Positions 58,382 to 64,000 of a stretch of DNA of 64,000 nucleotides are shown here, one piece after another (position 1 is the stretch's first letter; every line of letters starts with the position of its first letter). A model generated the notes under the pieces. The model was given only the letters and a program-made list of their open reading frames with translations. It made no database searches and was not told the DNA's origin. Source of the stretch: Youhaiella tibetensis (GTDB lineage Bacteria; Pseudomonadota; Alphaproteobacteria; Rhizobiales; Devosiaceae); the NCBI RefSeq assembly GCF_008000755.1, contig NZ_CP041690.1, forward strand, positions 4,304,001 to 4,368,000, read 5' to 3'. The translations under genes and the position numbers were made by a program.

Positions 58382-58404
58382 GTCAAGTTTAATTGCCACT
58401 TGAC
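58382..58404. promoter_or_regulatory. inverted repeat in the aminotransferase-rutR promoter region
   Basis: GTCAAGT at 58382-58388 and ACTTGAC at 58398-58404 are perfect inverted copies with a nine-base spacer. The TTGAC half-site resembles RutR recognition elements. It sits between the two divergent genes. Confidence 0.5.
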
Positions 58405-58427
58405 CGATCGGCGTGGTAATTGGAATT

Positions 58428-58443
58428 TTGACCAGTTGGAAAA
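58428..58443. promoter_or_regulatory. RutR-type operator candidate
   Basis: TTGACCAGTTGGAAAA matches the E. coli RutR consensus TTGACCA, two bases, TGGTCAA at 12 of the 14 fixed positions. It lies 14 bases before the ATG of the RutR-like gene, fitting autoregulation. Confidence 0.6.
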
Positions 58444-58457
58444 ATGTTAGCATCCCC

Positions 58458-59153
58458 ATGCCGCCGATCAAGGTCAAAAATGCTGGCAAGTCCGTGCCTG
58501 CCAGACGCAAGAGCGCCGCGCCCGCCAAGGCGCAGACGCGCATCCAGCGCGAGAAGCAGGACGTGATCCTGGAGGCGGCGCTGGACGTGTTTTCGTTGCA
58601 CGGTTTCCGCGGCGCCACCATCGACCAGATTGCCGAACAGGCGGGCATGAGCAAGCCGAACCTGCTCTACTATTTTCCCCGCAAGGAAGAAATCCACAAG
58701 CGCCTGATGAAGACCATGCTCGACACATGGCTCCAGCCGCTGCGCGAATTCGACGCGGAGGGCGACCCCATCCCCGAGATCCGCTCCTACATCCGGCGCA
58801 AGCTCGAGATGGCGCGCGATTTCCCCCGCGAATCGCGGCTCTTCGCCAACGAGATGCTGCAGGGCGCCCCGCGCCTCATCGATATCCTGGAAGGCGAGCT
58901 CAAGGACCTCGTCGACGAAAAGGCCGCCGTGCTCCTCGCCTGGATGGACGAGGGCAAGATCGCCCGGACCGACCCCTATCACCTGATCTTCTCGATTTGG
59001 GCCACCACCCAGCACTATGCCGATTTCGACGTACAGGTGCGTGCGGTCCTGGGCAAGGAACGGGGCGGCGAAGGCCGCTTCGAAGACGCCGCACGGTTCC
59101 TCGAAAACCTCTTCATGAACGGCATCGTCCCCAAAAAGCAGACGGTCGGCTAG
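58458..59153 (+). CDS. rutR: RutR-like TetR family regulator of pyrimidine catabolism
   Basis: 231 aa from the ATG at 58458. A basic N-terminal tail (about 40 residues) precedes the TetR helix-turn-helix ATIDQIAEQAGMSKPNLLYYF; the rest follows E. coli RutR closely in pattern: LDTWLQPLREF, ESRLFANEMLQGAPRLIDIL, LVDEKAAVLLAWMDEGKI and DPYHLIFSIWATTQHYADF. RutR senses uracil/thymine. It is divergent from the catabolic operon and carries a RutR-type site before its start, so it most likely controls that operon. Confidence 0.9.
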   Translation: MPPIKVKNAGKSVPARRKSAAPAKAQTRIQREKQDVILEAALDVFSLHGFRGATIDQIAEQAGMSKPNLLYYFPRKEEIHKRLMKTMLDTWLQPLREFDAEGDPIPEIRSYIRRKLEMARDFPRESRLFANEMLQGAPRLIDILEGELKDLVDEKAAVLLAWMDEGKIARTDPYHLIFSIWATTQHYADFDVQVRAVLGKERGGEGRFEDAARFLENLFMNGIVPKKQTVG

Positions 59154-59162
59154 GGCCGGACC

Positions 59163-59252
59163 ACCCTCACTCCTGCCCTGGCGCCAGCTTTCGGGCTCGG
59201 TCGAGCCAGCAGGTCTCCCTCTCTTGTGGGGAGGGAACAGGGGTGGGGGTGA
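59163..59252. repeat. degenerate repeat D between rutR and the NYN gene
   Basis: This stretch begins CCACCCTCACTCC and ends CAGGGGTGGGGGTGAG, with CTCCCTCTCTTGTGGGGAGG inside, a diverged relative of repeats A to C. The spacer also contains inverted TCGGGCTCGG/TCGAGCC blocks. No gene is seen here; the 230-base gap between rutR and the NYN gene is largely this element. Confidence 0.5.
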
Positions 59253-59383
59253 GCAGCGAACTCGGTGTGGCCTTGCTCACCACCCGGCGCCCCGGCGGGC
59301 GCCATTGCTACAATTGCGCCGATCCCGGCGACGGCCCTTTCAGGATTGGCTGGCATGATTGGCGTCATGGGAGCACGTCGCCT

Positions 59384-60127
59384 ATGAGCCTCGCCGTCCT
59401 TGTCGATGCCGAGAACATGCCGGCCAGCCGTTTCGAGTTCATCCGCAACCGCGTCGATGAACTCGGTCGGCCCGCCATCTTTCGCCTCTTTGCCGACTTC
59501 ACCAATCCGTCCCATGCCGCCTGGCTCGACATCGCCAGGCGCCAGGGCCTGGAAACGGTATTCCAGCCGTCGTCGGGCACCGGCAAGAATTCGGCCGATA
59601 TCGCCATGGTCATCCATGCCATGGATATTCTTCATTCCGGCCGTTTTACGCGGCTCTGCCTGGTGTCCACCGACCGGGATTTCGTGTTCCTCGCCCAGCG
59701 CCTTCGTGCCGCCGGCCTTGCCGTCTACGGCATAGGCCGGCAAAGCGATAACGGCCTGGCTGCGTCCTGCACGGCGTTCTATCCGGTGCCCGAAACAGCG
59801 CGACCGGCCGTTGCGCCTCCCAAGACGCCCAGTCCGGCACAAAAACCAAGCACCCAAGCGCCGACGCCCCCAGATCCGGCACCCCCGGAACTGCCAGCAC
59901 TGATCGCGCGCATCGCCGCGGACCGCGGGACCGATGGTTGGGTGCCGCTCTCGACGGCGGCCCATGCCCTCCGGGAGCTGGCGCCCCACCTGGCCGACCG
60001 GTATCTGGGCAAGGGCAGGTTCCTCAAGAACCTGCGTGCCATGGGCCTGGTGACCGAGCGCAAGGCGCAGGCCGGCCTCGAAATACGCCCCCGCGCCGGA
60101 AACAGGCCCGTGGCCCGCCCCGCCTAG
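59384..60127 (+). CDS. NYN domain protein with C-terminal OST-HTH/LOTUS domain
   Basis: 247 aa from the ATG at 59384. The NYN/PIN-like nuclease domain (residues about 1-135) has the acidic triad pattern in LAVLVDAENMPASRF, KNSADIAMVIHAMD and LVSTDRDFVFLAQRLR (LabA type). A Pro/Ala-rich linker (about 145-172) leads to an OST-HTH/LOTUS fold (about 173-240; GWVPLSTAAHALRELAP, then YLGKGRFLKNLRAMG). Family members are predicted RNases or RNA-binding regulators; target unknown. Convergent with the DMT gene, one base between stops. Confidence 0.88.
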   Translation: MSLAVLVDAENMPASRFEFIRNRVDELGRPAIFRLFADFTNPSHAAWLDIARRQGLETVFQPSSGTGKNSADIAMVIHAMDILHSGRFTRLCLVSTDRDFVFLAQRLRAAGLAVYGIGRQSDNGLAASCTAFYPVPETARPAVAPPKTPSPAQKPSTQAPTPPDPAPPELPALIARIAADRGTDGWVPLSTAAHALRELAPHLADRYLGKGRFLKNLRAMGLVTERKAQAGLEIRPRAGNRPVARPA

Positions 60128-60128
60128 C

Positions 60129-61052
60129 TCAGCGCTTGTCTGGAGTGAGCGCCAGCACCACCAGCCCTGCCACGATCACCAGCGCCCCGGCGGCGACCGA
60201 AAGGCTTGCCCAGCCGTGGCCGAGCAGGCCCTCGTAGAAGATGACGAAGACCGGGGTGAGATAGCCATAGGCCAGCACCTTCGAGGCCGGCAGGCGCAGC
60301 GAGGCGTATTGCAGGCAGAAAAAGCTCACCGCCGTCGGGAAGATCGCCAGATAGGCCAGCACCCACCAGACGACGGCAGGCAGCGCCAGCCAGTCGGTGG
60401 CGAAGATTTCGCGCAGGCCGAAAAGCGCGATGCAGACCGTCGCCGCCGCCAGCGTCCAGAAACTCGAGACCAGGGCGCTTTCGCCGCGATTGAACCGGCG
60501 TACCAGGGGTGCATAGAGCGCGTAGCAGAAGCAGCCCACAAGGTAGACCAGTTCGCCCTGCCCGATGTCGAAGGCGGCGATGGCGCTCACTTCGCCCCGG
60601 AAGATCACCCAGATCGAGCCGAGCCCGGCCAGCACCAGGCTGATCAGCACCAGTGCGCCCACGCGCTGGCCCAGCAGGAAGAACCCCAGTCCTGCCGTCA
60701 TCAGCGGAATGAGTGTGAACACCGCGCTCGTCGCCACCGGCGCCGTCATGGTGAGCGCGATGAACATCGAGACGAAATAGACCGCGTTGAGGGCGCCCAG
60801 CACCAGCATGCGCCAGGGCGCCGGCGGCACCTTCGGGCTTTCGCGCACGAGGCCGAAGGCCACCACGCCCATCACGATCGTGGCCAGCAGGAACCGCAGT
60901 GCGTTGAGCGGCACCGGCGCGATATAGGGCACGGCCAGCGCCCCGGTGGTGAAGGCTCCCGCGATCATGGCCGAGAAAGCCAGCATGGCCAGGTGCGCGG
61001 CGATCTTGTCGCGCCCGGCATGGCGATTGGCAACGGAGATGGTGTCGGTCAA
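60129..61052 (-). CDS. DMT superfamily transporter (EamA family)
   Basis: 307 aa with about ten membrane segments in two EamA repeats (first begins AMLAFSAMIAGAFTTGALAVPYIAP, second about residue 160 LVYLVGCFCYALYAPLVRRFN). Likely a drug/metabolite exporter or importer; substrate unknown. The start is a TTG at 61052 with a strong GGGAGG five bases upstream. The Shine-Dalgarno and start lie inside a perfect inverted repeat, which may control expression. Confidence 0.85.
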   Translation of the reverse strand: MTDTISVANRHAGRDKIAAHLAMLAFSAMIAGAFTTGALAVPYIAPVPLNALRFLLATIVMGVVAFGLVRESPKVPPAPWRMLVLGALNAVYFVSMFIALTMTAPVATSAVFTLIPLMTAGLGFFLLGQRVGALVLISLVLAGLGSIWVIFRGEVSAIAAFDIGQGELVYLVGCFCYALYAPLVRRFNRGESALVSSFWTLAAATVCIALFGLREIFATDWLALPAVVWWVLAYLAIFPTAVSFFCLQYASLRLPASKVLAYGYLTPVFVIFYEGLLGHGWASLSVAAGALVIVAGLVVLALTPDKR

Positions 61053-61077
61053 GGCGGCCTCCCTGGGTCGCCTTGAC
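61048..61077 (-). promoter_or_regulatory. inverted repeat covering the start of the DMT transporter gene
   Basis: GTCAAGGCG at 61048-61056 and CGCCTTGAC at 61069-61077 are perfect inverted copies. On the mRNA the Shine-Dalgarno GGGAGG falls in the loop and the UUG start in the 3' arm, so the structure could mask translation or serve as a regulator site. Confidence 0.55.
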
Positions 61078-61105
61078 TAACCTATGGGCGCGGGGTCGGA
61101 AACCC

Positions 61106-61483
61106 TCAAAACCCACAGGCTGCCGCGATCAGCAATCCGCCGATCAGCATGACGTTGGAGAGGAAGGAGTTGACCTTCTGTCCCCGCTCGGGTCCGGGCG
61201 GCAGGGTCCAGAAATTATGGAACAGCGCCGTCGCCAGCGCCACGAAGACGATGAGCGCCGCCGCCGCCAGCGGCACCCATATGCCCGCCGCCAAAAGGCC
61301 CCCGCCCGCCACCAGCAGCACGATGCCCACGATCAGCGCCACGTCCGGCATGGGCAGCTTGCCGGCGAGGAGGCCGCGAAGCACGGCAAAGCCCATCGCG
61401 TTGCGGATGCCGGCGACGAACATGCCGCCGCCGAGCAGCAGGCGGCCAAGGATCAACAGGGTCGAAGGCAGGTCGGTGGGCAT
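61106..61483 (-). CDS. DoxX family membrane protein
   Basis: 125 aa from the ATG at 61483, behind AAAGGAGA. Four membrane segments: about residues 7-27 (ILGRLLLGGGMFVAGIRNAM), 45-62, 66-86 and 103-122, the DoxX layout. DoxX proteins are linked to thiosulfate/oxidant responses, but function is not established. It follows the CMD and Rrf2 genes on the same strand after 90 bases and may be co-regulated. Confidence 0.82.
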   Translation of the reverse strand: MPTDLPSTLLILGRLLLGGGMFVAGIRNAMGFAVLRGLLAGKLPMPDVALIVGIVLLVAGGGLLAAGIWVPLAAAALIVFVALATALFHNFWTLPPGPERGQKVNSFLSNVMLIGGLLIAAACGF

Positions 61484-61573
61484 CAGGCTCTCCTTTGGCG
61501 ATTCCCGGAACGTTTCTATGCTGTTACGACGCACGGGCCAGCCGGTTTTCGACAGCGCGGGAGCATTTTTCCC

Positions 61574-62035
61574 CTATTGGGCCGCAAGCGGCTCGATCGG
61601 ATGCTGGGTCCGAAAGCCCACGGCCACCCGGTTCCACACGTTGATGAGGCCGATGGCGACGGTGAGCTTGGTCAGCTCTTCTTCCGAAAAGAACACCCGC
61701 GCCGCCTCGTAGGCCGCGTCCGGTGCCCGGGTGTCGGCCAGGAGCGTCAGCGCCTCCGTCCACTCTAGCAGCGCGCGCTCGCGCGCATCAAAGAGCGGCG
61801 ATTCCTGCCAGACCGGCAGCATGTTGATCCACTGCTGGGACAGGCCGTCGGCCAGTGCGTGCCGGATGTGCATGTCCACGCAATAGGCGCAGCCGTTGAT
61901 CTGGGAGGCGCGGATCTTGATCAGGTGGATGAGGCGTGGCTCGAGGCCGGAATCGCGCACCACATAGCGGTCGAGCGCCACGACGGCCTGGTAGGCGTCC
62001 GGCGCGGCCTTGCGGAAATCGAGACGGGCTTGCAT
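61574..62035 (-). CDS. carboxymuconolactone decarboxylase/AhpD-like protein
   Basis: 153 aa. The AhpD-type redox motif C-x2-C followed by histidine is present in INGCAYCVDMHIRHAL (about residue 46-61), with ELTKLTVAIGLINVWNRVAV at the C-terminus. This arrangement belongs to alkylhydroperoxidase-like CMD proteins, which act as thiol peroxidases or in oxidant sensing, rather than to true decarboxylases. It begins three bases behind the Rrf2 regulator stop, so the two form an operon. Confidence 0.87.
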   Translation of the reverse strand: MQARLDFRKAAPDAYQAVVALDRYVVRDSGLEPRLIHLIKIRASQINGCAYCVDMHIRHALADGLSQQWINMLPVWQESPLFDARERALLEWTEALTLLADTRAPDAAYEAARVFFSEEELTKLTVAIGLINVWNRVAVGFRTQHPIEPLAAQ

Positions 62036-62038
62036 GGG

Positions 62039-62545
62039 TCAGGTCCTTTCGGTCTGGGCGCGTTCGTGAAGGTCGAGGAACGCGCAATTGCGCTGGTTGA
62101 TGGCCTGGTTGAGCGGGGTCGTCTGGTCGCCACGGAGTTCGGCGATGGTGATGGTAGCCAGTTCGGCCCGATAGGCGCGCTCGGCCCGCAGCATGGCGCT
62201 GGCCACCCCGCAGGGCAGGCGGTGGAATTCGGCCGGCAGCGGATTGGGCCCGCGCTGGCGGATTTCGGCGCAGCGGAACGCCGGAGCGGGCCCCTCGACG
62301 GCGAGGACGATATCGAGCAGGGAAATGTCTTCGGGGCGGCGCGCCAGCCGATAGCCGCCGCGCGGCCCGGGGATCGAGGCCAGGAGGCCGGCGCCGGCCA
62401 TCGCCTGCAGATGCTTGAGCAGGTAGCTCGTCTTGACCCCGTGGAACGCCGCCAGAGCCGCCGCCGGCAGGGCGCCGTCCGGCTGGAGATTGGACAGCAT
62501 CAGCACGCAGTGGATCGCCTGCTCCACCCCTTCGCCGATCTTCAT
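62039..62545 (-). CDS. Rrf2 family transcriptional regulator
   Basis: 168 aa. Winged-helix Rrf2 domain at residues about 1-80 (IHCVLMLSNL, FHGVKTSYLLKHLQAMAGAGLL, GPRGGYRLARRPEDISLLDIV). Cysteines at about 13, 91 and 112 (CVLML, FRCAEI, LPCGVA) may sense redox state or bind a cluster, though the IscR/NsrR three-cysteine spacing is not clearly met. A perfect palindrome lies 15 bases before its ATG. Operon with the CMD gene. Confidence 0.88.
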   Translation of the reverse strand: MKIGEGVEQAIHCVLMLSNLQPDGALPAAALAAFHGVKTSYLLKHLQAMAGAGLLASIPGPRGGYRLARRPEDISLLDIVLAVEGPAPAFRCAEIRQRGPNPLPAEFHRLPCGVASAMLRAERAYRAELATITIAELRGDQTTPLNQAINQRNCAFLDLHERAQTERT

Positions 62546-62559
62546 GGTTCTGCTCGTTT

Positions 62560-62586
62560 AATCATGGATAAATATTATCCATGATT
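62560..62586. promoter_or_regulatory. perfect palindromic operator before the Rrf2 gene
   Basis: AATCATGGATAA at 62560-62571 and TTATCCATGATT at 62575-62586 are perfect 12-bp inverted arms with a three-base centre. It lies 15 bases before the Rrf2 start and between it and the preA terminator. The ATGGATA half-site and spacing suit Rrf2-family dimers; autoregulation is inferred. Confidence 0.7.
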
Positions 62587-62602
62587 CGACCGAAACACAA
62601 TA

Positions 62603-62622
62603 CGGGCGCCACGAGGGCGCCC
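62603..62622 (-). terminator. hairpin behind preA
   Basis: CGGGCGCC at 62603-62610 pairs with GGCGCCCG at 62615-62622 around a four-base loop; on the minus strand it runs into GTATTGTGTTTC. Likely preA terminator, though the T run is broken. Confidence 0.55.
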
Positions 62623-62669
62623 GCATCGTTATCCGGCCAGGAGGAAAGGGAGCCGGAAAGGAGCTCGAA

Positions 62670-63992
62670 TTACTCGGCCGGTTCGACCGTTTCCTTGCGC
62701 ATGGGATTGTTCGGATGCGTCGTCCAGTTGGCGTATTTCTCGGTGACGATCCGGCCGGTGCGCTCGTCGATCGAGCCGGGCTCGAGCGCCACCATGGTGA
62801 TGCAGTCTTCCACGGGGCAGACGTTGACGCACAGGTTACAACCCACGCATTCGTTGTCCATCACCTCGAAATGCCGCTTGCCGTCCTTCTCCTTGGAGAT
62901 GGCCTGGTGCGACGTGTCCTCGCAGGCGATGTGGCAGCGCCCGCACTTGATGCACAGGTCCTGGTCGATATGGGCCTTGGTGATGTAGTTGAGGTTGAGG
63001 AACTGCCAGTCCGTGACGTTGCGCACGGCGCGGCCCGAAAAGTCCTCGATGGTCGCGTGGCCCTTCTCGTCCATCCAGTTGGCGAGGCCCGAAATCATCT
63101 CTTCCACGATCTTGAAGCCATAGGTCATGGCCGCGGTGCACACCTGCACGTTCCCCGCGCCCAGCGCCAGGAACTCGGCGGCGTCGCGCCAGGTGGTGAC
63201 CCCGCCGATGCCCGAGATGGCCAGGCCATGGGTTTCCGGATCGCGCGCGATTTCCGACACCATCGAGAGCGCGATGGGTTTCACTGCCGGCCCGCAATAG
63301 CCGCCATGGGTGCCGCGCCCGTCGATCGAGGGCTCGGGCGAGAACGTGTCGAGATTGACCGAGGTGATCGAATTGATGGTGTTGATGAGCGAGACCGCGT
63401 CCGTCCCGCCGTTCTTGGCGGCGCGCGCGGGTTTCCGCACGTCGGTGATATTGGGCGTGAGCTTGGTGATCACCGGCATGCGCGAATACTGCTTGCACCA
63501 GCGCACGACCATTTCGACATATTCGGGCACCTGGCCGACCGCCGCGCCCATGCCGCGTTCGCTCATGCCGTGCGGGCAGCCGAAATTGAGCTCGATCCCG
63601 TCCGCCTCGGTCTCTTCCACCAGCGGCAGGATGGCCTTCCAGGCGTCCTCCTCGCACGGCACCATGATCGAGACGACCAGCGCCCGGTCGGGCCAGTTCT
63701 TCTTGACCATCTTGATTTCCTGCAGGTTGCGCTGCAGGTCGCGGTCGGTGATGAGCTCGATGTTGTTGAGGCCCAGTAGGCGCCTGTCGGCGCCCCAGAT
63801 GGCGCCGTAGCGCGGGCCGTTGACATTGACGACCGGCGGGCCTTCCTCGCCCAGCGTCTTCCAGACCACCCCGCCCCAGCCCGCCTTGAAGGCGCGCTCG
63901 ACGTTATAGGCTTTGTCGGTCGGCGGGGCCGAAGCCAGCCAGAACGGGTTGGGCGACTTGATGCCGACGAAATTGCTTCTCAGATCTGCCAT
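62670..63992 (-). CDS. preA: NAD-dependent dihydropyrimidine dehydrogenase subunit PreA
   Basis: 440 aa. Residues about 1-310 form the FMN-binding TIM barrel of dihydroorotate/dihydropyrimidine dehydrogenases (SPNPFWLASAPPTDKAYN, IELNFGCPHGMSERGMG with the catalytic cysteine, GGVTTWRDAAEFLALGAGNVQ). The C-terminus carries two ferredoxin motifs, CIKCGRCHIAC and CVGCNLCVNVCPVEDC. Reduces uracil/thymine to the dihydro form, first step of the pathway completed by the operon at 48-58 kb. Its partner PreT presumably lies just outside the right edge. ATG 63992. Confidence 0.95.
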   Translation of the reverse strand: MADLRSNFVGIKSPNPFWLASAPPTDKAYNVERAFKAGWGGVVWKTLGEEGPPVVNVNGPRYGAIWGADRRLLGLNNIELITDRDLQRNLQEIKMVKKNWPDRALVVSIMVPCEEDAWKAILPLVEETEADGIELNFGCPHGMSERGMGAAVGQVPEYVEMVVRWCKQYSRMPVITKLTPNITDVRKPARAAKNGGTDAVSLINTINSITSVNLDTFSPEPSIDGRGTHGGYCGPAVKPIALSMVSEIARDPETHGLAISGIGGVTTWRDAAEFLALGAGNVQVCTAAMTYGFKIVEEMISGLANWMDEKGHATIEDFSGRAVRNVTDWQFLNLNYITKAHIDQDLCIKCGRCHIACEDTSHQAISKEKDGKRHFEVMDNECVGCNLCVNVCPVEDCITMVALEPGSIDERTGRIVTEKYANWTTHPNNPMRKETVEPAE

Positions 63993-64000
63993 TTCACCCT

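Noticed and set aside
58727-59383. Extended N-terminus of the NYN protein reading back through rutR
   Set aside because: The extension overlaps rutR in another frame and has no protein-like features; ATG 59384 gives the exact NYN start.

Overview
The window is a GC-rich, densely coded chromosomal segment of an alphaproteobacterium of the Hyphomicrobiales, most likely Devosia-like (inference from GC content, gene order, long E. coli-type cytidine deaminase and protein flavour; not proven by a marker gene). I see no rRNA, tRNA, insertion sequence, prophage or CRISPR array, and no gene-free stretch longer than about 250 bases. Several genes start at TTG or GTG rather than at the outermost ATG, and I have moved starts accordingly.

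Region 1 (0-28.8 kb) is core housekeeping DNA: pyrF-dapB-gpmA, an Ada-like repair/regulator gene, nth, an adenosine-kinase-like PfkB gene, dnaJ and dnaK (separated by an outer-membrane protein gene and an inactive-looking hydrolase), a fused pabB-pabC, pncA, grpE, hrcA, rph-rdgB-hemW, a penicillin-binding-protein activator, rsmI-yraN-gshB-marC, a GH25 muramidase and a YifB/ComM ATPase. Two near-canonical parS-like palindromes (10425-10440 and 25956-25971) suggest the segment lies in the origin-proximal centromere domain. An RpoH-type heat-shock promoter precedes dnaK.

Region 2 (28.8-41.5 kb) is a nucleoside uptake and salvage island. One arm (minus strand) encodes an amidohydrolase/deaminase, a nucleoside hydrolase, a BMP-type binding protein, a double ABC ATPase and two permeases. 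The other arm (plus strand) encodes cytidine deaminase, a creatininase-family protein, an adenine-deaminase-like protein, a LacI regulator and a glutamine-amidotransferase-like protein. A perfect 14-bp palindrome between the two arms recurs almost exactly in front of the LacI gene, so one regulator probably governs the whole island.

Region 3 (41.5-48.1 kb) holds SelO, a Gfo/Idh/MocA oxidoreductase, a GH20 hexosaminidase with a GNAT protein, a small conserved protein, and a compact operon of two very small membrane proteins flanking a larger membrane protein.

Region 4 (48.2-64 kb) is the reductive pyrimidine degradation locus. A long minus-strand operon encodes beta-alanine aminotransferase, malonate/methylmalonate-semialdehyde dehydrogenase, beta-ureidopropionase-like hydrolase, a DUF559 protein embedded in palindromic repeats, dihydropyrimidinase and an NMT1-type ABC importer; a RutR-like TetR regulator is divergent from it, and preA lies at the right edge. 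Together these would import pyrimidines, reduce and open the ring, and convert beta-alanine to acetyl-CoA. Between the regulator and preA lie a NYN/LOTUS-type protein, a DMT exporter and an Rrf2-CMD-DoxX redox-looking group with a perfect operator-like palindrome. I found no clearly new defence or mobile system; the most unusual items are the double-substituted hydrolase, the island's unassigned enzymes, the small-membrane-protein operon and the repeat-embedded DUF559 gene.
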